DNA of 5,276 nucleotides from an uncultured Nitrosomonadales bacterium (GTDB lineage: Bacteria > Pseudomonadota > Gammaproteobacteria > Burkholderiales > Methylophilaceae). The notes under the pieces are model-generated. The model did no database searches and was not told the origin of the DNA. It saw only the letters and a list, made by a program, of their open reading frames with translations. The position numbers and the translations under genes were made by a program. This document shows positions 1-5,276 of the stretch, in pieces. The stretch spans positions 1-5,276 of the forward strand of contig CAMLMA010000125.1 of the NCBI GenBank assembly GCA_946481065.1, given 5' to 3'. The first letter of the stretch is position 1; the number at the start of each line of letters is the position of its first letter.

Positions 1-55
1 TATGCCGCGGCCTGCAAAGCCGTTTAGGCCGGTTCGACTCCGGCTCGCGCCTCCA
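1..55 (+). tRNA. tRNA-Cys (GCA), 3' part; 5' end outside window
   Basis: The 3' two thirds of a cysteine tRNA can be folded directly. The anticodon stem is 7-11 paired with 19-23, with the last pair G-T. It encloses the seven-base loop CTGCAAA, with anticodon GCA at 14-16 preceded by T33 and followed by A37. The T arm is 28-32 paired with 40-44 around TTCGACT. Bases 45-51 (TCGCGCC) are the 3' strand of the acceptor stem. Base 52 is T, the U73 discriminator that is the main identity element for cysteinyl-tRNA synthetase. An encoded CCA ends at 55. The acceptor 5' strand and the D arm lie upstream of the window. No clear terminator follows it before the next promoter. Confidence 0.95.
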
Positions 56-95
56 CTACTTCCCTGTCACTTCTAAATCTCCGTCTCTAGCCATG

Positions 96-110
96 TGGCA
101 CGCATCTTGC
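96..110 (+). promoter_or_regulatory. sigma-54 (RpoN) -24/-12 promoter for the secretion operon
   Basis: The sequence TGGCACGCATCTTGC matches the RpoN consensus TGGCACG-N4-TTGC at every core base. GG at 97-98 and GC at 109-110 are separated by exactly ten bases, the spacing RpoN requires. The flanks deviate slightly (G at 95 where a pyrimidine is preferred, C at 111 where A/T is preferred). The predicted transcription start is near base 122, about 143 nt before the first gene. RpoN promoters need an enhancer-binding ATPase bound upstream; any such site would lie in or beyond the tRNA gene, and none is identified. That it drives the 265-4423 operon is inferred from orientation and the lack of another strong promoter. 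Confidence 0.75.
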
Positions 111-121
111 CACTTGCTTCA

Positions 122-264
122 TATTTCACGCCGAATCTTGTGCCGGACACTGGCATGGATCGATAAATCAGCTAAACTGACATAAATCGATTCAGTGCAT
201 GACTGTTCACGCTGGGCATGGTTTTGGATATTGCATCTAAACAATAAAGACGGTTTTTAGAAGA
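122..264 (+). other. untranslated leader of the secretion operon, AT-rich, with small palindromes
   Basis: This non-coding stretch is clearly more AT-rich than the genes around it. ATCGAT at 159-164 and the perfect 8-base palindrome AATCGATT at 185-192 lie 27 bp apart. ACTGA (176-180) and TCAGT (192-196) form a short inverted repeat. These could be protein-binding sites or weak RNA structure, but they match no riboswitch that I recognise. CTGACA at 177-182 resembles a sigma-70 -35 box but has no credible -10 at 16-18 bp. An in-frame TAA at 238-240 closes the frame of the downstream gene. Only a weak purine run lies before its start codon: AGAAG at 259-263 is too close, and AGACGG at 248-253 is rather far. 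Confidence 0.5.
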
Positions 265-2391
265 ATGCAAAACGACATCACCGATACGTTACTCGAATGC
301 CTGTTAGTGGTTTGCCGAATGAATGGGGTCGCCATCTCCCGCGATGCCCTGATCGCCGGCCTGCCGCTCAAGGAAGGCCGGCTCTCGCCGGGCCTGGTCA
401 AGCGTGCAGCGGCACGGGCCAACCTTGTCAGCAATATCCTGAAGAGACCGCTTTCGGCCATCCGTGGCGAATTCCTGCCGGTGATCCTGCTGCTGGAAGA
501 ACAGGACGCCTGCCTGCTACTGGGTTGGGATGACCAGAGGAAGTTCGCGCGCGTGATCTTCCCCGAACTGGGTGACGCCGAAGTACGGGTGCCGCTGGAA
601 GAACTGGCGCAACGCTACTCCGGCTACGCGATCGCAGCCAAACCCAAATTCCTGTTCGACCAGCGCGCGCCTTCGGTCGGTAACGTCAAGCTCAAGCACT
701 GGTTCTGGGGCACTCTGGCTGAGAACGCGAAGATCTACCAGGACATCATGCTGGCGGCGTTCCTCATCAATCTTTTCGCGCTGGCGATGCCGCTGTTCAC
801 CATGAACGTGTACGACCGTATCGTGCCCAATCGTTCACTGGAGACCCTGTGGGTGCTGGTGGTCGGCATCGTCGTCGTCATCAGCGCCGATTTTGCCCTG
901 CGCACCATGCGCGCCTATTTCCTCGATTGGGCCAGCCACCGCGTCGATATCAAGCTTTCCGGCCGTATCATGGAGCAGGTGCTGGGGCTCAAGCTCGAAC
1001 AGCGGCCGAACTCCGTCGGCTCGTTCGCCCAGAATCTGCGCTCTTTCGAGAACGTTCGAGATTTCATCACTTCCGCCACCATCACGACATTGATCGATAT
1101 CCCGTTCGCGCTCATCTTCGTGCTGGTGATCGCCTGGATCTCCTGGCCCATGATCCTGCCCGTACTGACTGGCGCGGTCATCATGCTGATCTACGCCCTC
1201 AGCGTCCAGACGCGCCTGCACGAGATCTCGGAAACGATGTTCCGCGCCAGCGCGATTCGCAATGCCACGCTGATCGAAAGCCTGGTCGGGCTGGAAACCG
1301 TCAAGGCGCTGGGTATCGAAGGCCAGATGCAGCGCAAGTGGGAGAAGAGTGCCGCCTTCCTCACCGAGGTCGGTGGCAAGATGAAGCTGCTGTCGACCTC
1401 CATCAACAACGGCGCGATGGGCGTGCAGCAAGTGGTCAACGTCATGATGGTCCTGCTCGGCGTCTATCTCGTCATCGAGGGCGAACTGACCATGGGTGGC
1501 CTCATCGCCTGTTCCATGCTTTCCGGTCGTGCACTGGCGCCAGTCTCGCAGGCTGCCGGCTTGATGACCCAATACCATAACTCCTCGACCTCGCTCGCTT
1601 CGCTAGACGACCTTATGAACAAGCCGGTGGAACGGCCGATCGATTCGAACTTCCTCTCCCGTAAATCCTTTGCCGGAGATATCGAGTTCCGCGAAGTGAG
1701 TTTCAATTATCCGGGCAGTGAAGTGAATGCGCTGAAGGAGGTGAGCTTCAAGATCCGCGCCGGCGAACATGTTGCCATCCTCGGTCGCATGGGGTCGGGC
1801 AAGACCACCTTGCATAAGCTGATCCTTGGCCTCTATGAGCCGACGGAAGGCGCCGTCATGGTCGATGGCATCGACCTGCGCCAGATCGACCCCGCCGAAT
1901 TGCGGCGCAGCATCGGTTACGTGCAACAGGACACCAATCTATTCTATGGCACGATCCGCGACAATATCGCCGTAGCGGCGGCGCATGCGGACGACGAGCA
2001 GGTGCTCGCGGCTGCGCGCATGGGCGGCATCGATGGCTTCATCAATGCGCATCCGAAAGGCTTTGACATGCTGGTGGGCGAGCGTGGCGAAACCCTGTCC
2101 GGCGGCCAGAAGCAAGGCGTGGGGATCGCTCGGGCGATGATCACCAACCCGGCCATCGTCTTGCTGGACGAACCGACCAGCGCCATGGACCATTCGGGCG
2201 AAGAGGCCATCAAGAAGCGGCTGATCGAAGCCACGGCTGGCAAGACCCTGATGGTCATCACACATCGTTCATCGCTGTTCGATCTGGTCGACAGGATCAT
2301 CGTCATCGACGGCGGCAAGATCGTCGCTGACGGCGCCAAGGATCAAGTCATCGAGGCGCTTCGCACGGGCAGAGTAGGGAAGTCGGTATGA
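265..2391 (+). CDS. lapB: LapB-type type I secretion ABC transporter (permease/ATPase with C39-like domain)
   Basis: This is a 708-residue inner-membrane exporter, a normal length for LapB/LssB/HlyB proteins that secrete RTX-type adhesins and toxins in one step. Residues 1 to about 125 form a C39-like domain. By alignment with HlyB, Thr8 takes the place of the catalytic Cys, and no His is seen in the matching strand near 82-83. It should therefore bind cargo without cleaving a leader peptide. The membrane domain has about six helices (roughly 161-180, 195-212, 273-292, 295-312, 385-404, 411-430) with family motifs MNVYDRIVPN and VGSFAQN. The nucleotide-binding domain starts near 473: Walker A GRMGSGKT (507-514), Q-loop Gln555 (VQQ rather than the usual VPQ), signature LSGGQ (611-615), Walker B ending LLDE (633-636), H-loop His667. 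All catalytic residues are intact. ATG 265 is the first start after an in-frame stop at 238 and gives the family's usual N-terminus, although its ribosome binding site is poor; ATG 319 would cut into the domain. The stop codon overlaps the next gene. LssB is an equally valid family name. Confidence 0.95.
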   Translation: MQNDITDTLLECLLVVCRMNGVAISRDALIAGLPLKEGRLSPGLVKRAAARANLVSNILKRPLSAIRGEFLPVILLLEEQDACLLLGWDDQRKFARVIFPELGDAEVRVPLEELAQRYSGYAIAAKPKFLFDQRAPSVGNVKLKHWFWGTLAENAKIYQDIMLAAFLINLFALAMPLFTMNVYDRIVPNRSLETLWVLVVGIVVVISADFALRTMRAYFLDWASHRVDIKLSGRIMEQVLGLKLEQRPNSVGSFAQNLRSFENVRDFITSATITTLIDIPFALIFVLVIAWISWPMILPVLTGAVIMLIYALSVQTRLHEISETMFRASAIRNATLIESLVGLETVKALGIEGQMQRKWEKSAAFLTEVGGKMKLLSTSINNGAMGVQQVVNVMMVLLGVYLVIEGELTMGGLIACSMLSGRALAPVSQAAGLMTQYHNSSTSLASLDDLMNKPVERPIDSNFLSRKSFAGDIEFREVSFNYPGSEVNALKEVSFKIRAGEHVAILGRMGSGKTTLHKLILGLYEPTEGAVMVDGIDLRQIDPAELRRSIGYVQQDTNLFYGTIRDNIAVAAAHADDEQVLAAARMGGIDGFINAHPKGFDMLVGERGETLSGGQKQGVGIARAMITNPAIVLLDEPTSAMDHSGEEAIKKRLIEATAGKTLMVITHRSSLFDLVDRIIVIDGGKIVADGAKDQVIEALRTGRVGKSV
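2376..2391 (+). promoter_or_regulatory. ribosome binding site and ATGA start/stop overlap coupling exporter to adaptor
   Basis: AGGGA at 2376-2380 lies seven bases before ATG 2388. That start codon shares four bases (ATGA) with the exporter's TGA stop at 2389-2391. The arrangement fixes the adaptor's start and implies translational coupling, which would keep the two inner-membrane partners in proportion. Confidence 0.85.
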
Positions 2392-3800
2392 GTCAGGATC
2401 TGTTCAAGCGCATGGGTAAGCTCCATGATTTCTTCAGTCGCCATAGATGGATCACGGCGCCGGTCCATAAATTGCTGGATATGTTCAGTTCCAAGCACAC
2501 GCCGGATGACCTCGAATGGCATGAGGAAGCCGAGATCGCGCTCGAGGAGCAGGCGCCACTGCGCGCGCGCCGCATGCTCTACTGGATCGGCGGCGTGCTG
2601 CTGGCCATCATCATCTGGGCCGCATTCGCCGAGATCGATGAAGTGACGCGTGGCGAAGGGCGGGTCATCCCTTCCAGTCAGGTGCAGATCATCCAGTCCC
2701 TCGATGGTGGCATCGTATCCGAGATCCTGGTGCATGAAGGCGAGACCGTGTCTGTGGGCCAGCCGCTGATCCGTATCGATGAGACAAGGGCGGCGTCATC
2801 CTTGCGTGAGAATCGCGTCCAGTATCTATCACTGGTCGCCAAGCAGGCGCGCTTGAAGGCGTTGGCAGAAGATACCACTTTCAACCCGCCGGCCGAGGTC
2901 AAGGAAGAGAACCCGACCGTCTACTCGCAAGAGGCATCGCTCTACCTTGCCAGCAAGGAAGAGCTGGCGTCGCAGATCCAGATCGCGCGGGAGCAAAAGA
3001 CCCAGCGTGAAAGGGAGCTGGTCGAAGCCAAAGCCAAGCTCGATCAGGTGGAGCGCGGGCTGGAGCTCGCCAGTCGCGAGCTGACGGTGACCAAGCCGCT
3101 GGAAGCCAGTGGCGCAGTGTCGGAAGTCGATCTGCTGAAGCTCGAACGTGAGGTCTCCAAGTATCGCGGCGACCGCGAACAGACCAAGGCACAGATCAGT
3201 CGCTTGCAGTCGGCTATCCTTGAAGCAGACAGCAAGATCGATGAGATCAGCCAGAATTTTCGCAGCAAGGTGCGCACGGATCTCACCGAGACCACGGCCA
3301 AGCTCAATAGCCTGAACGAGTCGAGCGTCGCGCTCTCGGACAAGGTGGCGCAAGCGACGCTCAAATCCCCCGTTAACGGCACCGTCAGCAGGTTGTTCTA
3401 TAACACTGTAGGCGGTGTGATCCAGCCGGGTAAAGAGGTACTCGAAGTGGTGCCGACAGACGATGCGCTGATCCTCGAAACAAAGATACAACCCAAGGAC
3501 ATCGCCTTCATCAAGTTGCTGCAGCCGGCGACCGTCAAGCTCACGGCTTACGATTACACGGTCTATGGCGCGCTGGATGCCATCGTCGAGAACATCTCCG
3601 CCGACTCTGTCGTCGATGAGAAAGGCAATGCCTTCTACATCGTACGGGTGCGCACCCTGCGCTCCAACCTCGGCAAGGGGCTACCGATCATTCCGGGGAT
3701 GGTGGCCCAGGTAGATATCATGACGGGTAAGAAAACCGTGCTTTCCTATCTGCTGAAGCCTGTGCTGAAAGCGAAGTCTTACGCCTTTACCGAGAGATAA
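2388..3800 (+). CDS. lapC: LapC/HlyD-type periplasmic adaptor (membrane fusion protein) of type I secretion
   Basis: This 470-residue adaptor would bridge the ABC exporter in the inner membrane and a TolC/LapE-like outer-membrane channel. The cytoplasmic N-terminus (1 to about 62) is followed by one membrane helix at about 63-80 (YWIGGVLLAIIIWAAF). The periplasmic part begins with the HlyD-type EIDEVTRGEGRVIPSSQVQ stretch (82-100) and the first lipoyl half-motif (about 100-133, with GGIVSEILVHEGE). A long charged alpha-helical/coiled-coil hairpin covers about 135-320. The second lipoyl half-motif is at about 325-352 (LKSPVNGTVSRL), followed by a beta-barrel domain that includes PGMVAQVDIMTGKKTVLSYL (436-455). 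Length and domain order are normal for the family, and no damage is seen. It overlaps the exporter by 4 bp and the next gene by 1 bp, so all three are probably one transcript. No outer-membrane channel gene is present in the window. Confidence 0.94.
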   Translation: MSQDLFKRMGKLHDFFSRHRWITAPVHKLLDMFSSKHTPDDLEWHEEAEIALEEQAPLRARRMLYWIGGVLLAIIIWAAFAEIDEVTRGEGRVIPSSQVQIIQSLDGGIVSEILVHEGETVSVGQPLIRIDETRAASSLRENRVQYLSLVAKQARLKALAEDTTFNPPAEVKEENPTVYSQEASLYLASKEELASQIQIAREQKTQRERELVEAKAKLDQVERGLELASRELTVTKPLEASGAVSEVDLLKLEREVSKYRGDREQTKAQISRLQSAILEADSKIDEISQNFRSKVRTDLTETTAKLNSLNESSVALSDKVAQATLKSPVNGTVSRLFYNTVGGVIQPGKEVLEVVPTDDALILETKIQPKDIAFIKLLQPATVKLTAYDYTVYGALDAIVENISADSVVDEKGNAFYIVRVRTLRSNLGKGLPIIPGMVAQVDIMTGKKTVLSYLLKPVLKAKSYAFTER

Positions 3801-4423
3801 TGCGCGATCTATTCATTTGCCCGCGCAATGTCATGCGGGACAATTGGGCAGAAGCTTGCCCCAAAGCGAAGCTCTACTCCGACGTCGGATCGATCCCGAA
3901 AAAGGGTAACGACGAGGCTATCGTCTGGATCCATTGCGATCCGGCCAACGTGGCCGAAGTCTTCGCTTCCATTGGTCAGGTACTCAGTCGCCTCGAGCGT
4001 TGCAAGGTCATCATGCTCTCCAACACCCCGGATCAAGCCGAGGCTTTTCAAGCCATGTCCGCCGGTGTGGTTGGCTATTGTCACGCCTTGAGCCCACCCA
4101 GGTTCCTCAAGGAAGTACGCGCGGTGGTCGCGCATGGCGGGATCTGGCTGGGGGCTGAACTCTTGAAGAGCCTCATGCTGGCGAGCAAGCCGCTGGTCGG
4201 TAACGCCCCGCAGACCGTGGCCGATAACCTCGCGTTGCTCACCAAGCGCGAACGCGAAGTTGCGCTGGAGGCGGCCAAGGGTTTGAGCAACAAGGAGATC
4301 GCACGGGTGCTCGATATCACCGAGCGCACCGTCAAGGCGCATCTTTCGGCGAGTTTCGAGCGCCTGGGGCTGAAGGATCGGCTACAACTTGCATTGATGC
4401 TGAACGAAAGAACCCACAGCTGA
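3800..4423 (+). CDS. LuxR/CsgD/VpsT-type transcription regulator with degenerate receiver domain
   Basis: This is a 207-residue DNA-binding regulator. The C-terminal GerE/LuxR helix-turn-helix (about 147-203) is complete: LTKREREV, then GLSNKEIARVL, then ITERTVKAHL, then LGLKDR. The N-terminal 1 to about 125 has receiver-like topology but lacks the phosphorylation site. Cys7-Pro8 stand where the acidic pair belongs, His45 where the phospho-acceptor Asp belongs (IVWIHCD), Ser74 at the Thr/Ser switch position (VIMLSNT), and Ala96 where the conserved Lys belongs (GYCHAL). It should therefore act without a histidine kinase. Layout, including LSNTPD and a Trp-Leu pair at 116-117, recalls the biofilm regulators CsgD and VpsT. 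The c-di-GMP motif W[FLM][TS]R of VpsT would read WLGA (116-119) here, so binding by that motif is doubtful. Its ATG overlaps the adaptor's TAA by one base (TAATG), with only GAGAG at 3792-3796 as a ribosome binding site, suggesting coupled reinitiation. Targets are unknown; control of this locus or the adhesin is inferred from position. Confidence 0.88.
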   Translation: MRDLFICPRNVMRDNWAEACPKAKLYSDVGSIPKKGNDEAIVWIHCDPANVAEVFASIGQVLSRLERCKVIMLSNTPDQAEAFQAMSAGVVGYCHALSPPRFLKEVRAVVAHGGIWLGAELLKSLMLASKPLVGNAPQTVADNLALLTKREREVALEAAKGLSNKEIARVLDITERTVKAHLSASFERLGLKDRLQLALMLNERTHS

Positions 4424-4433
4424 AATACGCCTA

Positions 4434-4461
4434 ATATTGTCCTTCAGGACAATATATTTTT
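4434..4461 (+). terminator. intrinsic terminator after the secretion operon
   Basis: A perfect 9-bp stem, ATATTGTCC (4434-4442) with GGACAATAT (4447-4455), closes a TTCA tetraloop. It is followed by ATTTTT (4456-4461). It lies 10 bases after the regulator's stop codon and 66 bases before the adhesin start. This is the standard form of a Rho-independent terminator, although the lower stem is A-T rich. It should separate transcription of exporter, adaptor and regulator from that of the adhesin, either fully or as a leaky attenuator. Confidence 0.88.
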
Positions 4462-4527
4462 GTCGACACATCTTCTTTAATAGCTGCATCGGTAAAAGTC
4501 TCCAGATCACCTGGAAAGAGGCATCAC
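4462..4527 (+). promoter_or_regulatory. adhesin gene leader: short hairpin next to the ribosome binding site, no clear promoter
   Basis: A strong Shine-Dalgarno run lies at 4517-4521 (AGAGG, within GGAAAGAGG), six bases before ATG 4528. Immediately upstream, TCCAG (4501-4505) and CTGGA (4511-4515) form a 5-bp hairpin around ATCAC that ends two bases before the AGAGG. TGTCGACA at 4461-4468 is a perfect palindrome and a possible operator half. TTTAAT at 4476-4481 resembles a -10 box but has no matching -35, and no RpoN-type site is visible. The promoter of the adhesin is therefore not identified; it may be activator-dependent, lie further upstream, or be read-through. Confidence 0.45.
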
Positions 4528-5276
4528 ATGGCACAAGTCGGAACCGTCGTTGCAGTCAATGGCATCGCTTACATCATCAAGCCGAATGGCCAGCAGCATC
4601 AGATCAAGCTGGGGGATACCGTCGATCCGGGCGATACCATCGTCACCACTCGCGGCGTGATCGTTGAGCTGGAGCTCATCAGCGGTCGTGTCGTACAGAT
4701 CGCATCCGAAGAATCGGTCAAATTCACTGATGAGCTGATCTTTGCCACGGACCAAACCGACCCCACCGAATTCGCCATCGACCTTGCCACGATCCAGACC
4801 ATCATCAAAGCTATCGAAGAGGGGCGCGACGTCAGTGAGGTGTTGTCTGAGACGACCGCCGGTATCGATGGCGGCAATCTGACGAATTACGGTTTTTCTT
4901 TCGTCGAACTGTCGCGCATCAGCGAGCTGCTCAATAACTTCACATTCGATTTCGATCGTGCGTTCAGTAATTTCAATCCATCAACACAAACACCGCTTGG
5001 CCTGACCCGTCCGGGGGATAGCGCCGAATTCATCCAGGTCGGCACGGGTCTCGTCGGCGATACGCCAAATTCGGCACCTGTTGCCTCCGCTTCAGCCCCG
5101 GCGCAAGGATCCGAGGATGGCGCCTTGCTCTCGGGGAGTCTGTCGGCAAGCGATGCGGACGGGGATGCGCTTACTTTCCGGTTGCTGTCTGCTGCGCCTC
5201 CGGGCATGGTGTTCCACTCTGATGGCAGTTGGACGCTGGATCCTTCTGACGCCAGCTATCAGAGCATGGACGCTGG
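4528..5276 (+). CDS. giant LapA-type adhesin, N-terminal part: retention module then VCBS-like repeat (cut by window end)
   Basis: The frame stays open from ATG 4528 to the window end (249 codons plus two bases), so only the N-terminus is seen. Residues 1 to about 130 form a LapA-family retention module, beginning MAQVGTVVAVNGIAYII and continuing IKLGDTVDPGDTIVT, VELELISGRVVQI and the closing GFSFVELSRI (122-131). In LapA this module folds in the periplasm during export and plugs the outer-membrane channel, anchoring the adhesin to the cell until LapG cuts it. The expected cleavage site is present as TTAG (109-112) rather than TAAG. There is no Sec signal peptide, as expected for type I cargo. 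Residues about 132-182 are a linker with an Asn/Phe-rich start. From about 183 (SAPVASASAP) a VCBS/cadherin-like repeat begins, with calcium-type DADGD at 209-213 and DGSWTLDPSDASYQ at 232-245. The family usually spans thousands of residues with C-terminal RTX repeats, none of which are visible here. Placement just after the exporter genes supports it as their cargo. Confidence 0.92.
   Translation, partial: MAQVGTVVAVNGIAYIIKPNGQQHQIKLGDTVDPGDTIVTTRGVIVELELISGRVVQIASEESVKFTDELIFATDQTDPTEFAIDLATIQTIIKAIEEGRDVSEVLSETTAGIDGGNLTNYGFSFVELSRISELLNNFTFDFDRAFSNFNPSTQTPLGLTRPGDSAEFIQVGTGLVGDTPNSAPVASASAPAQGSEDGALLSGSLSASDADGDALTFRLLSAAPPGMVFHSDGSWTLDPSDASYQSMDA
4852..4863 (+). other. predicted LapG protease site in the retention module, variant TTAG
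   Basis: Codons ACG ACC GCC GGT encode Thr109-Thr110-Ala111-Gly112. In Pseudomonas LapA the LapG site is TAAG at almost the same position (about 107-110), cut between the two alanines. Here the residue before the expected cut is Thr instead of Ala. The surroundings (a preceding acidic SEVLSE stretch, a following Gly/Asn-rich IDGGNLTNYG, then FSFVELSRI) align with the family, so the position is well supported. Whether it is cut is not shown. Confidence 0.6.
5074..5276 (+). repeat. first VCBS/cadherin-like extracellular repeat of the adhesin (incomplete)
   Basis: From residue 183 the protein reads like the opening unit of a VCBS or tandem Ig/cadherin-like array: APVASASAPAQGSEDG, then LSGSLSASDADGDALTF, then DGSWTLDPSDASYQ. 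Asp209, Asp211 and Asp213 of DADGD are typical calcium ligands between such domains. Only one unit lies inside the window, so repetition is inferred from the family and not seen. Confidence 0.7.

Noticed and set aside
1..55. tRNA-Cys 3' end as an attachment site of an integrated island
   Set aside because: No integrase gene and no second copy of the tRNA 3' end are present in the window, and the locus reads like ordinary chromosome.
95..113. Inverted repeat GTGGCA / TGCCAC as a terminator hairpin for the tRNA or as an operator
   Set aside because: The stem is only 6 bp with a seven-base loop and no proper T-run after it. The same bases are better explained by the -24 and -12 elements of the sigma-54 promoter, whose two cores are partly complementary by chance.
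122..264. c-di-GMP (GEMM) riboswitch in the leader
   Set aside because: The conserved GEMM core elements and tetraloop/receptor bases are not present; only short palindromes can be seen.
835..1578. Long open frame of 247 codons on the minus strand inside the exporter gene
   Set aside because: It lies wholly opposite a well-supported ABC transporter. Its translation is rich in His, Asp, Gln and Gly, as expected from the complement of GC-rich coding sequence, and has no recognisable domain.
849..1580. Open frame of 243 codons on the plus strand in another frame of the exporter
   Set aside because: Its composition is Arg/His/Pro-rich, typical of an out-of-frame reading, and it overlaps the conserved membrane domain completely.
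3809..4342. Minus-strand open frame of 177 codons opposite the regulator
   Set aside because: It is a shadow of the LuxR-type gene with no motif, no ribosome binding site that stands out, and no room for its own promoter.
4437..4667. Short plus-strand frame of 76 codons overlapping the adhesin start
   Set aside because: It begins inside the terminator stem and runs out of frame through the retention module. The adhesin frame has a good Shine-Dalgarno and a clear family match.

Overview
The window looks like a piece of a gammaproteobacterial chromosome. The evidence is moderately high GC, a genome-encoded CCA on a tRNA-Cys close to the enterobacterial form, and proteins closest in motif content to the Pseudomonas/Legionella Lap/Lss secretion family. 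Genus cannot be fixed by eye; a Pseudomonas- or Halomonas-like relative is plausible. All protein genes are on the + strand. In my reading the window holds a type I secretion locus for a giant surface adhesin of the LapA type.

Layout. Bases 1-55 are the 3' part of a tRNA-Cys gene. Bases 56-264 are non-coding and hold a textbook-looking sigma-54 (-24/-12) promoter at 96-110, followed by an AT-richer leader of about 143 nt with small palindromes. An operon of three tightly coupled genes follows: a LapB-type ABC exporter with a degenerate C39-like domain (265-2391); a LapC/HlyD-type membrane fusion protein (2388-3800, ATGA overlap); and a LuxR/CsgD/VpsT-type regulator whose receiver domain has lost its phosphorylation residues (3800-4423, TAATG overlap). 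A strong intrinsic terminator (4434-4461) closes this operon. After a short spacer comes the adhesin gene (4528 to beyond 5276). Its product begins with a LapA-type periplasmic retention module carrying a variant of the LapG protease site (TTAG), then a linker, then the first of what are probably many VCBS/cadherin-like repeats. The gene is cut by the window end.

How the parts fit. The exporter and adaptor would form the inner-membrane part of a type I secretion system, with a TolC/LapE-like outer-membrane protein that is not encoded here. They would export the adhesin C-terminus first and leave its N-terminal retention module plugged in the outer-membrane pore. Release would be by a LapG-like protease controlled by a LapD-like c-di-GMP receptor, also not in the window. 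The co-transcribed regulator resembles c-di-GMP-responsive biofilm regulators but lacks key residues of both the phospho-receiver and the VpsT-type c-di-GMP motif. The most noteworthy points are the sigma-54 promoter on the secretion operon, the phosphorylation-dead regulator translationally coupled to the secretion genes, the non-canonical protease site, and the terminator separating exporter from cargo.
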